From contig JAUWLI010000107.1 in NCBI GenBank assembly GCA_030613765.1, forward strand, positions 1-8,691: a DNA stretch of 8,691 bases. The letters run 5' to 3'. A program made the position numbers and the translations under genes. The first letter of the stretch is position 1. The number at the start of each line of letters is the position of its first letter. Below, piece by piece: positions 1 to 5,730 of the stretch. Origin of the DNA: Phycisphaerae bacterium (GTDB taxonomy: Bacteria > Planctomycetota > Phycisphaerae > Sedimentisphaerales > SG8-4). Under the pieces are notes generated by a model. That model had not been told where the DNA came from and did not search any database. It saw only the letters and a program-made list of their open reading frames with translations.

Positions 1-1295
1 CGGGCGTCAACAGTCGGCACACCATTGAGACCCTGGTTTACCAGCACACTAAATTCGGGAACAATATGTAATCTCAGCATCCCGCCCCTGGCGATATGCG
101 GGGTAACCTTAAGGTGGACACCGACATCCTTAAATGCCGTAAAATCGATGGGGTCCTCCCTGCCAACCTGCAAGAACTCCTTATAGGGAATTTCTCGTAC
201 AATCCTGAAGTTAGCAGTTTCATTATCGAGCACGAGAATTCGCGGATTGGCAAGAAGCCTGGCCTCAACCTGAGTGTGGAGAATGGTCAACGCAAAGTTT
301 AAATCGATTGCATCGTTTAGAACACTGAAGCTTAGAGTGCCGCCCGTGACGCGGTCAAATGAGCCGCCCACAAAGGGTTTCCTGCTCCAGTCCGTTATCC
401 CGCTGTAGTCCATATACCTGGTCTGAGTGTCGGTTCTGGCGGCATCCGTAGTCGTAATATTGTCTGTCCTTTCATAAATAGCTGTAGTCTCTGTAGCACC
501 TGATTGTATGTCAACAAAGTTAACATCAGGATATTTAGCCCGGTTCATGTACCACCTTGCATCTCTTCTAAATTGTTCGTAATCTTGTCTCTCTTCTCCA
601 ATTACAGTCTCAGTTGTTTCCTTGATTGAGCCCGGAATGAATGGCGCATTGCGACCGATATGCCACTGTGGGTTTAATTCGAATCCTTCCTTGGTAGTAA
701 CATCGTAGATTCTTACCTCGACCAGTATCTGCGAAGTTATGCGGTCTATTTGCTCTATAAATTTGTCTATGGCCCTGATTTTGTCTTCTGTATCGGTAAC
801 TATGATATGGCTGGTCCCTTTGCTAAGGCCTATTTCGGCCTTTTTTGAGGTGAAATCATCCAAAGCGGCAGCAACTTCTTCAACATTTGCATAGGTGATT
901 TTATAAATTTTCGTGGCTTGCGGTTCTTTATGTTCAATCTGAGGAGGAAGTGGTAAAACCCTGACCATATTTTCGGTGGCTATGTATGTAAAATCATGCG
1001 CGGCAAGAATATTTGTCAGGGCTTCTTCGAGAGGCACATCAGTTACAGTGACTGTAACATTGCAGTCAACATCAGGGCTTTTGATAATGTCAATCTCAGC
1101 CTGGTCGGCCAAATCCATTAGTACAGTCTCGATTGGTTTGTCTACGACACTGACTGTAACCCTGGTTTTAAGCTTCTCCCGCCCCGTTCGCATAGCCGTC
1201 TGTCCGGCACCGATGGTTAGAGGCAAGACAAACAGCGAGATTGTCAAGAATACACAAATACGATTTCGACAGTATTCCTCTATTTTTTTAACCAT
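1..1295 (-). CDS. Outer-membrane secretin (PilQ/GspD-type), N-terminal part, cut by window edge
   Basis: Outer-membrane ring channel of a type IV pilus, type II secretion or related system; 431 codons are visible and the C-terminus lies outside the window. Residues 1-33 form a signal peptide (basic start MVKKIEEYCRNR, hydrophobic stretch at about 13-30). Residues about 44-117 match an STN/N0 domain (VDKPIETVLMDLADQ, then VPLEEALTNIL). Residues about 127-187 match one N1/NolW-type domain (IYKITYANVEEVAAAL, HIIVTDT, FIEQIDR). The secretin domain begins at about 189 (SQILVEVRIYDVT) and continues with VEARLLANPRILVLDNETA (343-361), VGVHLKVTPHIA (391-402) and the expected PTVDAR at the edge. No AMIN domain is seen. 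A Thr/Asp/Arg-rich stretch at about 215-315 interrupts the secretin core. The start at 1295 is supported by AGGAG at 1306-1310 and by the signal peptide. Fold assignment is firm; which machine it serves is unknown because no pilus or Gsp neighbour is visible. Confidence 0.93.
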   Translation of the reverse strand, partial: MVKKIEEYCRNRICVFLTISLFVLPLTIGAGQTAMRTGREKLKTRVTVSVVDKPIETVLMDLADQAEIDIIKSPDVDCNVTVTVTDVPLEEALTNILAAHDFTYIATENMVRVLPLPPQIEHKEPQATKIYKITYANVEEVAAALDDFTSKKAEIGLSKGTSHIIVTDTEDKIRAIDKFIEQIDRITSQILVEVRIYDVTTKEGFELNPQWHIGRNAPFIPGSIKETTETVIGEERQDYEQFRRDARWYMNRAKYPDVNFVDIQSGATETTAIYERTDNITTTDAARTDTQTRYMDYSGITDWSRKPFVGGSFDRVTGGTLSFSVLNDAIDLNFALTILHTQVEARLLANPRILVLDNETANFRIVREIPYKEFLQVGREDPIDFTAFKDVGVHLKVTPHIARGGMLRLHIVPEFSVLVNQGLNGVPTVDA

Positions 1296-1465
1296 TACAA
1301 AGTTTCTCCTAACATCGTATTTGCCAGCATTAGCGTTTACGATGCGGCTGATTTGTCTGCGATCACAAGAAGGAGACCGCACCAAAGATATCAACCTGAT
1401 ATTCCGGAAAAACGGGGCTTCCATCACCAGTGGTGCACACCCTGCCCTGTTTCCTCAATTAACCT
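1296..1465 (-). promoter_or_regulatory. Structured 5' leader of the secretin mRNA, candidate cis-regulatory RNA
   Basis: Four potential hairpins lie in series between the predicted transcription start and the secretin ATG. (a) 1454-1406: GGAAAC-A-GGGC pairs with GCCC-C-GUUUUUCC, with one A/C mismatch and a two-U bulge, enclosing a small CACC-ACU-GGUG hairpin. (b) 1402-1388: ATATCA/TGATAT with a 3-nt loop. (c) 1380-1359: GCGGUC/GAUCGC with one G-U pair. (d) 1344-1313: CAUCGUA/UACGAUG, seven perfect pairs, ending two bases before the AGGAG. No long minus-strand ORF occupies the leader. I do not recognise it as a known riboswitch class. The pairings were found by eye and no folding energy was computed. 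Confidence 0.4.
1306..1344 (-). promoter_or_regulatory. Hairpin abutting the secretin ribosome binding site
   Basis: The arms at 1344-1338 and 1319-1313 are perfectly complementary over seven bases (CATCGTA and TACGATG), with an 18-nt loop. Two bases after the second arm comes AGGAG (1310-1306), ten bases ahead of the ATG at 1295. A stem this close to the Shine-Dalgarno could affect ribosome access, but that is inference. Confidence 0.4.
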
Positions 1466-1471
1466 ACATAG

Positions 1472-1500
1472 ATTGTAGCACATCTTCGGCTGCGATTCAA
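1472..1500 (-). promoter_or_regulatory. Sigma70-like promoter driving the secretin gene
   Basis: On the minus strand there is TTGAAT (1500-1495), a spacer of exactly 17 bases, and TACAAT (1477-1472). The TG two bases before the -10 box makes it an extended -10 (TGCTACAAT). The -35 matches 4 of 6 and the -10 matches 5 of 6 consensus positions. Transcription would begin near 1465, giving a leader of about 170 nt before the secretin ATG at 1295. This is motif matching only; promoter preferences in this lineage are not well known. Confidence 0.55.
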
Positions 1501-1673
1501 GTAAAATCCGGCTACAGAGTGGAAAACGGCGTGCCAAATAAGGATTTTTTATTCATAAGAGGCTGTTATTACTTATCGAAAAATGTTATTATGGGACAGT
1601 GCAGCGGGTTTTGCTCGGTGAAGAGGCGGTAGTAAAGTTTTTTTATGAATCAGAGAATCGGCAGGGATGCCGG

Positions 1674-1689
1674 TCCGGGAAATCCCGGA
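1674..1689. repeat. 16-bp palindrome upstream of the DUF3616 gene
   Basis: TCCGGGA-AA-TCCCGGA has seven-base arms with perfect dyad symmetry around two central A residues. It lies 17 bases before the chosen ATG at 1707 and overlaps an alternative in-frame ATG at 1689. It could be a regulator-binding site on DNA or a short GC-rich hairpin in the mRNA; sequence alone cannot decide. Confidence 0.45.
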
Positions 1690-1706
1690 TGGAAATGGGG
1701 CTTGAA

Positions 1707-2852
1707 ATGAAAGTTACAAGCAAAATCGTGTTTTATCTATTGATATGCAGTGGGCCGGCATCTTGCAACCTGCCCCAAAACGAAGTTGGTGCTATATCTC
1801 GTTCCGCTCATAACGAGCTGCTTGAAGAAGTTCTCGTTTATCGTGGAACCAGTGATTCTTCCGCTGCGATTTCCGTTAGTGAGGAGATGTTCATCGTGGC
1901 CGATGACGAGAACAACGTGCTGAGGGTTTATAACATTAATGGGTCTGGCCTACCTGTTTTCTTCTACAACCTGACACAGTTCCTTAATATTTATTCGGAA
2001 CACCCTGAGGCCGACGTCGAGGGCGCAACGATGATCGGCGATACCATTTATTGGATCAGTTCGCACGGTAGAAACAAGGATGGGAAAATACGTCCGAACA
2101 GATATCGTTTTTTTGCCACGTCAGTTAAAACCGAAAATGAGAACGTTACTATCCGGCCCGTTGGCATACCGTGCCGAACCCTCATCCAGAGTTTGCTTAA
2201 AACCAAGCATGCACAGCAGATAGGATTATGGCAGGCCACTAGATTTGACGAGGGAAATCTTACAAAATCAGAACGCAAACGCCTTGCGCCTAAAAGAACA
2301 GGGCTTAATATTGAGGGACTTTGTGCTTCGCCAGACGGCAAAACAATCTACATCGGATTCAGGAATCCCCGCCCCTTTGACATGGAAAGTCCACGTGCAA
2401 AAGCGATTGTCGTGTCCCTGAATAATCCTAAGCACGTAATTGAAAGGGGAAGTGTACCGATTTTTGGTGCGCCGTTGTTGTGGGATTTGGGAGGTCTTGG
2501 AATAAGAAGCATGGAGTATTCTGATTTTCATAAGGCATTTTTTATCATCGCCGGCCCATATAACGAAGGGCTCGAATTTGCCTTATATCGCTGGTCAGGG
2601 GAAAAAGACAAACCGCCGGTTTTGGTGCGGAATTTAAAGCCAGTTAGAAACAGTTTAAAACCTGAGGCACTGATTTGCTTTAAAAATTCGGGCAAGTTTT
2701 TGCTGCTCAGTGACGATGGCAGCCTTGCCATCAAGGTCTCTTCTCCGGGTGAATGCGAAGAGGGGGAATTGAGTGAAGACGGAACGTGTTTGAACAAGTA
2801 CCTGACCAACAAAAACAAAAAATCATTTAGAGGTATTTGGCTGACGCCGTAG
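1707..2852 (+). CDS. DUF3616 family protein, probable exported lipoprotein
   Basis: A 381-residue protein of the DUF3616 family, whose function is not established. Recognisable motifs, in order, are: EADVEGATMIGDTIYWISSHG (101-121), the Arg-rich GKIRPNRYRFFATSV (126-140), GLNIEGLCASPDGKTIYIGFRNP (199-221), GGLGIRSMEY (262-271), and the C-terminal FRGIWL (374-379). The repeated short strands suggest a beta-propeller-like fold (inference). From Met at 1707 the N-terminus is a signal peptide, MKVTSKIVFYLLICSGPASC; Cys20 could be lipidated, though Pro at -3 makes the lipobox (PASC) atypical, so plain signal-peptidase-I cleavage is also possible. The frame is open upstream to an ATG at 1599, but that would bury the signal peptide behind about 36 unpromising residues. 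GGGG at 1697-1700 supports 1707; ATGs at 1689 and 1695 remain possible. DUF763 follows 61 bases later. Confidence 0.82.
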   Translation: MKVTSKIVFYLLICSGPASCNLPQNEVGAISRSAHNELLEEVLVYRGTSDSSAAISVSEEMFIVADDENNVLRVYNINGSGLPVFFYNLTQFLNIYSEHPEADVEGATMIGDTIYWISSHGRNKDGKIRPNRYRFFATSVKTENENVTIRPVGIPCRTLIQSLLKTKHAQQIGLWQATRFDEGNLTKSERKRLAPKRTGLNIEGLCASPDGKTIYIGFRNPRPFDMESPRAKAIVVSLNNPKHVIERGSVPIFGAPLLWDLGGLGIRSMEYSDFHKAFFIIAGPYNEGLEFALYRWSGEKDKPPVLVRNLKPVRNSLKPEALICFKNSGKFLLLSDDGSLAIKVSSPGECEEGELSEDGTCLNKYLTNKNKKSFRGIWLTP

Positions 2853-2867
2853 CACTACAGGGAAGCG

Positions 2868-2895
2868 AGCTTAACAGAGATACCTGTTAGAAGCT
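2868..2895 (+). repeat. Inverted repeat in the DUF3616-DUF763 gap
   Basis: AGCTTAACAG (2868-2877) pairs with CTGTTA-GA-AGCT (2884-2895) across a 6-nt loop, leaving a two-base bulge. It occupies most of the 61-base spacer. There is no T-run directly after it, so an intrinsic terminator is unlikely; it may be an intercistronic mRNA stem or chance. Confidence 0.3.
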
Positions 2896-2913
2896 GTCCT
2901 ATAGAGTTTTATT

Positions 2914-4071
2914 ATGCAAAGAGGGATCGCAACATTTACTCTGGACTACGGAACATGCCCGAAGTGGTTATTTTCAAAGATGGTCAAATTAGGGCGAGAA
3001 ATGACCAGAGTCCTGGTGGCTGAATTTGGACCGGATGAATTTGTCCGCAGGATCGCAGATCCGATCTGGTTCCAGTCGTTAGGCACAGTATTGGCATTTG
3101 ACTGGAACGCGTCCGGCCTGACAACGATATTGACTGCCGCACTAAAAGAGGCAATTCGGTATCAGGAAGAAGAACTGGGTGTCTTTATCTGTGGCGGCAA
3201 AGGCAAAACCTCACGCAAAACCCCGCAAGAAATTATCAACTGGGCAGATAAACTGAGTTTGCCGGGTGAGTGTGCTGACAATCTGGTCTATAATTCCCGG
3301 ATGAGCGCTAAGGTGGACAACTCGCTCGTCCAGGACGGCTATCAGATTTATCACCACAGCTTTTTCTTTTCGAAAAACGGTAGTTGGGCGGTGGTCCAGC
3401 AGGGAATGAACCAAATTAATGTGTCCGCCCGTCGTTATCATTGGTTTTCTGAGAACATTGAAGACCTTGTATGTGAACCGCATACAGGTATCGTCACTGC
3501 GGCAAAAAGGCAACCGTCACTAAACCTTACTGCGAGAGATAGTAAAAAGACTCAAGAGCTGAGCGTAGATTTTGTTTCGTCAGGATACCGGCCACTGATG
3601 AAAGACATTGAAATTCTGCGGAAACACTCATCCAACCTAAGTAAAATGGTCAGTGTCAAACACAAAGGCCAGCAACTGACCCTGTTACAATTGGAGGACA
3701 CTGAATTTAAAGCTCATCCAGTGGTCTGTGAAGATTTTTCCCGAAGCCGTTATCTCGAGAAGATTCTTCACCTACTCTGCGACAGGCAGCCGGAAAGTTA
3801 TGAACAGCTTGTGGCTTTTAAGGGAGTGGGGCCGAAGACAATTCGGGCACTTGCGTTGGTTGCAGAAGTAATTTACGGGGCCGAGCCTTCCTATGAGGAC
3901 CCGGCCCGCTATTCATTTGCCCACGGCGGTAAAGATGGAATCCCATACCCCGTCGACCGGGACACATACGATAAAACAATATCGACGATGATCGAAGCTG
4001 TCCGACTCAGTCACATCACTCCCCTCGAAAAGGACAGGGCAATTCGCAGAGTAAGAAGTATCAGCTCATAA
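2914..4071 (+). CDS. DUF763 family protein with helix-hairpin-helix motif
   Basis: A 385-residue, apparently full-length DUF763 protein; the family is best known from archaea and thermophiles and its role is unknown. The N-terminus has the family pattern MQRGIATFTLDYG..PKWLF (1-20), then DPIWFQSLGTVLAFDWNASG (49-68) and the Gly/Lys-rich CGGKGKTSRKTP (93-104). Near the C-terminus, FKGVGPKTIRALALVAEVIYG (302-322) is a helix-hairpin-helix element typical of non-specific DNA binding, followed by YSFAHGGKDGIPYPVDR (333-349). The invariant-looking blocks suggest an active, nucleic-acid-related protein, but no catalytic chemistry can be assigned. The start at 2914 matches the family N-terminus although no clear Shine-Dalgarno precedes it. 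It could be co-transcribed with the DUF3616 gene; no terminator with a T-tract is visible after its stop. Confidence 0.88.
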   Translation: MQRGIATFTLDYGTCPKWLFSKMVKLGREMTRVLVAEFGPDEFVRRIADPIWFQSLGTVLAFDWNASGLTTILTAALKEAIRYQEEELGVFICGGKGKTSRKTPQEIINWADKLSLPGECADNLVYNSRMSAKVDNSLVQDGYQIYHHSFFFSKNGSWAVVQQGMNQINVSARRYHWFSENIEDLVCEPHTGIVTAAKRQPSLNLTARDSKKTQELSVDFVSSGYRPLMKDIEILRKHSSNLSKMVSVKHKGQQLTLLQLEDTEFKAHPVVCEDFSRSRYLEKILHLLCDRQPESYEQLVAFKGVGPKTIRALALVAEVIYGAEPSYEDPARYSFAHGGKDGIPYPVDRDTYDKTISTMIEAVRLSHITPLEKDRAIRRVRSISS

Positions 4072-4111
4072 ATAATTGTCCCTCAATCAGAATCTTATCG
4101 TAATAATTGTC
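4071..4111. repeat. Short direct repeat after the DUF763 stop codon
   Basis: AATAATTGTC occurs at 4071-4080 and again at 4102-4111, 31 bases apart (about three helical turns). It may be a pair of binding sites or chance in an AT-rich spacer. Confidence 0.25.
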
Positions 4112-4190
4112 TTCGGGAAATGTCTATAACCGCCCTTCTGAGCGACATTGACGAGCATTTTTGACGGTAGGAAGATATACACAAAATTAG

Positions 4191-4220
4191 TTGGAATATG
4201 AGACTTGATTACAGTATTAT
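4191..4220 (+). promoter_or_regulatory. Possible promoter for the four-gene operon
   Basis: TTGGAA (4191-4196), an 18-base spacer and TATTAT (4215-4220) resemble a sigma70 promoter (4/6 and 5/6 matches). It lies about 50 bases ahead of the oxidoreductase start, in a 201-base gap that otherwise shows no gene, terminator or RNA. AT-rich sequence gives such matches easily. Confidence 0.3.
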
Positions 4221-4260
4221 GAGAGCAAGATGTTTTTAAGACGTGATATTAAATTATAAA

Positions 4261-4266
4261 AGGAGG
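4261..4266 (+). promoter_or_regulatory. Ribosome binding site fixing the oxidoreductase start
   Basis: A perfect AGGAGG lies six bases before the ATG at 4273. The in-frame ATG at 4243 has no such site and would put ten extra residues ahead of the twin-arginine signal, so 4273 is preferred. Confidence 0.8.
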
Positions 4267-4272
4267 CCGCTG

Positions 4273-5703
4273 ATGAGTCGTATCACAAGACGAGAATTTG
4301 TGAAGAGTTCGGTGACGGCTGGAGCTGCACTGTTGTTACCTTTCTCCCGTGTGCGAGGGGCCAACGATGATATCCGCGTGGGTGTAGTGGGTATTCGTAA
4401 CCAAGGCAGCAATCACATTAACTGGTTTCGCAAAATCCCCGGCGTGCGTGTAGTGGCAATCTGCGATGCGGATAAAAGTTTTCTGGAGCGCGAAGAGAAA
4501 AAAATCAAAGACCGCAATGAGAGAGTTGACACCTATATCGATTATCGCAAATTGCTGGAGGACAAGAACATCGACGCAATCATTACCGCCACGCCGAATC
4601 ACTGGCATGCGCTGGTGACAGTATGGGGATGCCAGGCAGGCAAGGATGTATATGTTGAAAAGCCGGTCTCGCACAATATCTGGGAAGGCAGAAAAATGGT
4701 CGAGGCGGCCCGCAAGTATAACCGGATTGTCCAGGCCGGCACCCAACGGCGCAGCGACGAGGGACTGCAGGAGGCCATCGAGTATATTCGTGAGGGAAAT
4801 CTCGGCAAGATTGTGATTGTATATGGTATTGTCTATGTTCGACGCGGCAGTATCGGAAAGGTGAGTGGGCCGCAGCCGATTCCCGAGTCGGTGGACTATA
4901 ACCTGTGGTGTGGTCCGGCTCCAACGTCACCTCTGATGCGTAAGAGTCTGCATTACGATTGGCACTGGGTCTGGCCTACCGGCAATGGTGATCTTGGCAA
5001 CAATGGAATCCATTTTTCGGATATCTGTCAATGGTTCCTGGACAAAAATGCCCTGCCGCGGCGAGTGATGAGCATCGGTGGACGGTTCGGATATATCGAC
5101 GATGGCGAAACACCGAATACGCAGATTGTATTTCTGGATTACAAGCCGGCTCCGATCATCTTTGAAGTACGCGGTCTGCCGAGAGCAAAAGGTGATTCGG
5201 CGATGGATGACTTTCGGGGAACCCGGGCCGGTGTTGTAGTTCAATGCGAAGATGGTTACATTGTGGGCGGCTGGGCATACGACAACAACGGCAAAAAAAT
5301 AAAGCAGTTCAAGCGAACCGGTGGCAGCGGACATCATGCCAATTTCATTAAGGCCGTTCGTAGCCGTAAAGTAAGCGACTTGAATGCCGACATCGCCGAA
5401 GGACACCTTTCCAGCGCTCTATGTCACATGGGCAACATTTCCTACCGGCTCGGCAGGGAAACGTCACGTGACGATGTTATGGAAGCTATCAAGGGAAATA
5501 AGGAAATGGTGGATTCTTACGAGCGTTTCCATGAGCATCTTCTGGTTAATGGAGTGGATTTTAAGGCAACACCGAGGATTCTCGGGCCGTGGCTTAAGAT
5601 GGATACCGATAAAGAGAAATTTATCGGAGATTTTCACGAAGAGGCAAACAAACTTTTAAAACGCAAATACCGCGAGCCCTTCGTAGTACCGGAGCAAGTG
5701 TAA
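4273..5703 (+). CDS. Tat-exported Gfo/Idh/MocA family NAD(P)-dependent oxidoreductase
   Basis: A 476-residue dehydrogenase-type enzyme of the Gfo/Idh/MocA family, which acts on sugars, inositols or their derivatives using NAD(P). It begins with a twin-arginine signal (TRREFVKSS, Arg6-Arg7, then AGAALLLPF and a likely cut near residue 30), so it should be exported folded with its cofactor bound. The Rossmann motif is GVVGIRNQG (37-45). The acidic residue after the second strand (AICDAD, 62-67) and TATPNHWHA (105-113) fit the family, as does the conserved EKPVSHN (129-135) with Lys130. GNGDLGNNGIHFSDICQW (237-254) carries the family His247/Asp250 pair. The C-terminal part (HHANFIKAVRSRK, 354-366) is also typical. 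It heads the apparent operon; the transporter starts 27 bases after the stop. Substrate cannot be told from sequence; family and start are secure. Confidence 0.92.
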   Translation: MSRITRREFVKSSVTAGAALLLPFSRVRGANDDIRVGVVGIRNQGSNHINWFRKIPGVRVVAICDADKSFLEREEKKIKDRNERVDTYIDYRKLLEDKNIDAIITATPNHWHALVTVWGCQAGKDVYVEKPVSHNIWEGRKMVEAARKYNRIVQAGTQRRSDEGLQEAIEYIREGNLGKIVIVYGIVYVRRGSIGKVSGPQPIPESVDYNLWCGPAPTSPLMRKSLHYDWHWVWPTGNGDLGNNGIHFSDICQWFLDKNALPRRVMSIGGRFGYIDDGETPNTQIVFLDYKPAPIIFEVRGLPRAKGDSAMDDFRGTRAGVVVQCEDGYIVGGWAYDNNGKKIKQFKRTGGSGHHANFIKAVRSRKVSDLNADIAEGHLSSALCHMGNISYRLGRETSRDDVMEAIKGNKEMVDSYERFHEHLLVNGVDFKATPRILGPWLKMDTDKEKFIGDFHEEANKLLKRKYREPFVVPEQV

Positions 5704-5730
5704 TGACATAAATGAGTTAGGAATTGCCCT

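Larger units (their letters stand above)
1296..1706. other. Divergent intergenic region between secretin and DUF3616 genes
   Basis: This 411-base stretch separates two divergently transcribed genes. The secretin-side half (1296-1500) holds the promoter and structured leader. The other half (1501-1706) is AT-rich around 1540-1592 and contains TATTAT at 1587-1592, a possible -10 for the plus-strand gene, but I see no convincing -35. A palindrome lies at 1674-1689. Reading frames cross the region in both directions without a start, domain or ribosome binding site that would make them credible genes. Confidence 0.6.

Noticed and set aside
1359..1454. Possible GEMM (c-di-GMP-I) riboswitch in the secretin leader
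   Set aside because: ACAGGGCA and AAGCC are suggestive, but the GACGCAAAGCC core, the GNRA tetraloop and the second conserved helix are all missing.
976..1632. 218-codon plus-strand open frame opposite the secretin start
   Set aside because: It is the antisense shadow of the secretin N-terminus and leader; Ser/Thr-rich low-information translation, no ribosome binding site and no recognisable domain.
1599..1706. N-terminal extension of the DUF3616 protein from ATG 1599
   Set aside because: It would place 36 residues without family similarity before an evident signal peptide; the palindrome at 1674-1689 fits better as untranslated DNA.
4072..4272. Intrinsic terminator after the DUF763 gene
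   Set aside because: No GC-rich stem followed by a T-run could be found; the T-runs near 4167 and 4234 lack a preceding hairpin.
4927..5406. 159-codon minus-strand frame inside the oxidoreductase gene
   Set aside because: Antisense shadow of a well-conserved Gfo/Idh/MocA coding region; no supporting start signal or motif.
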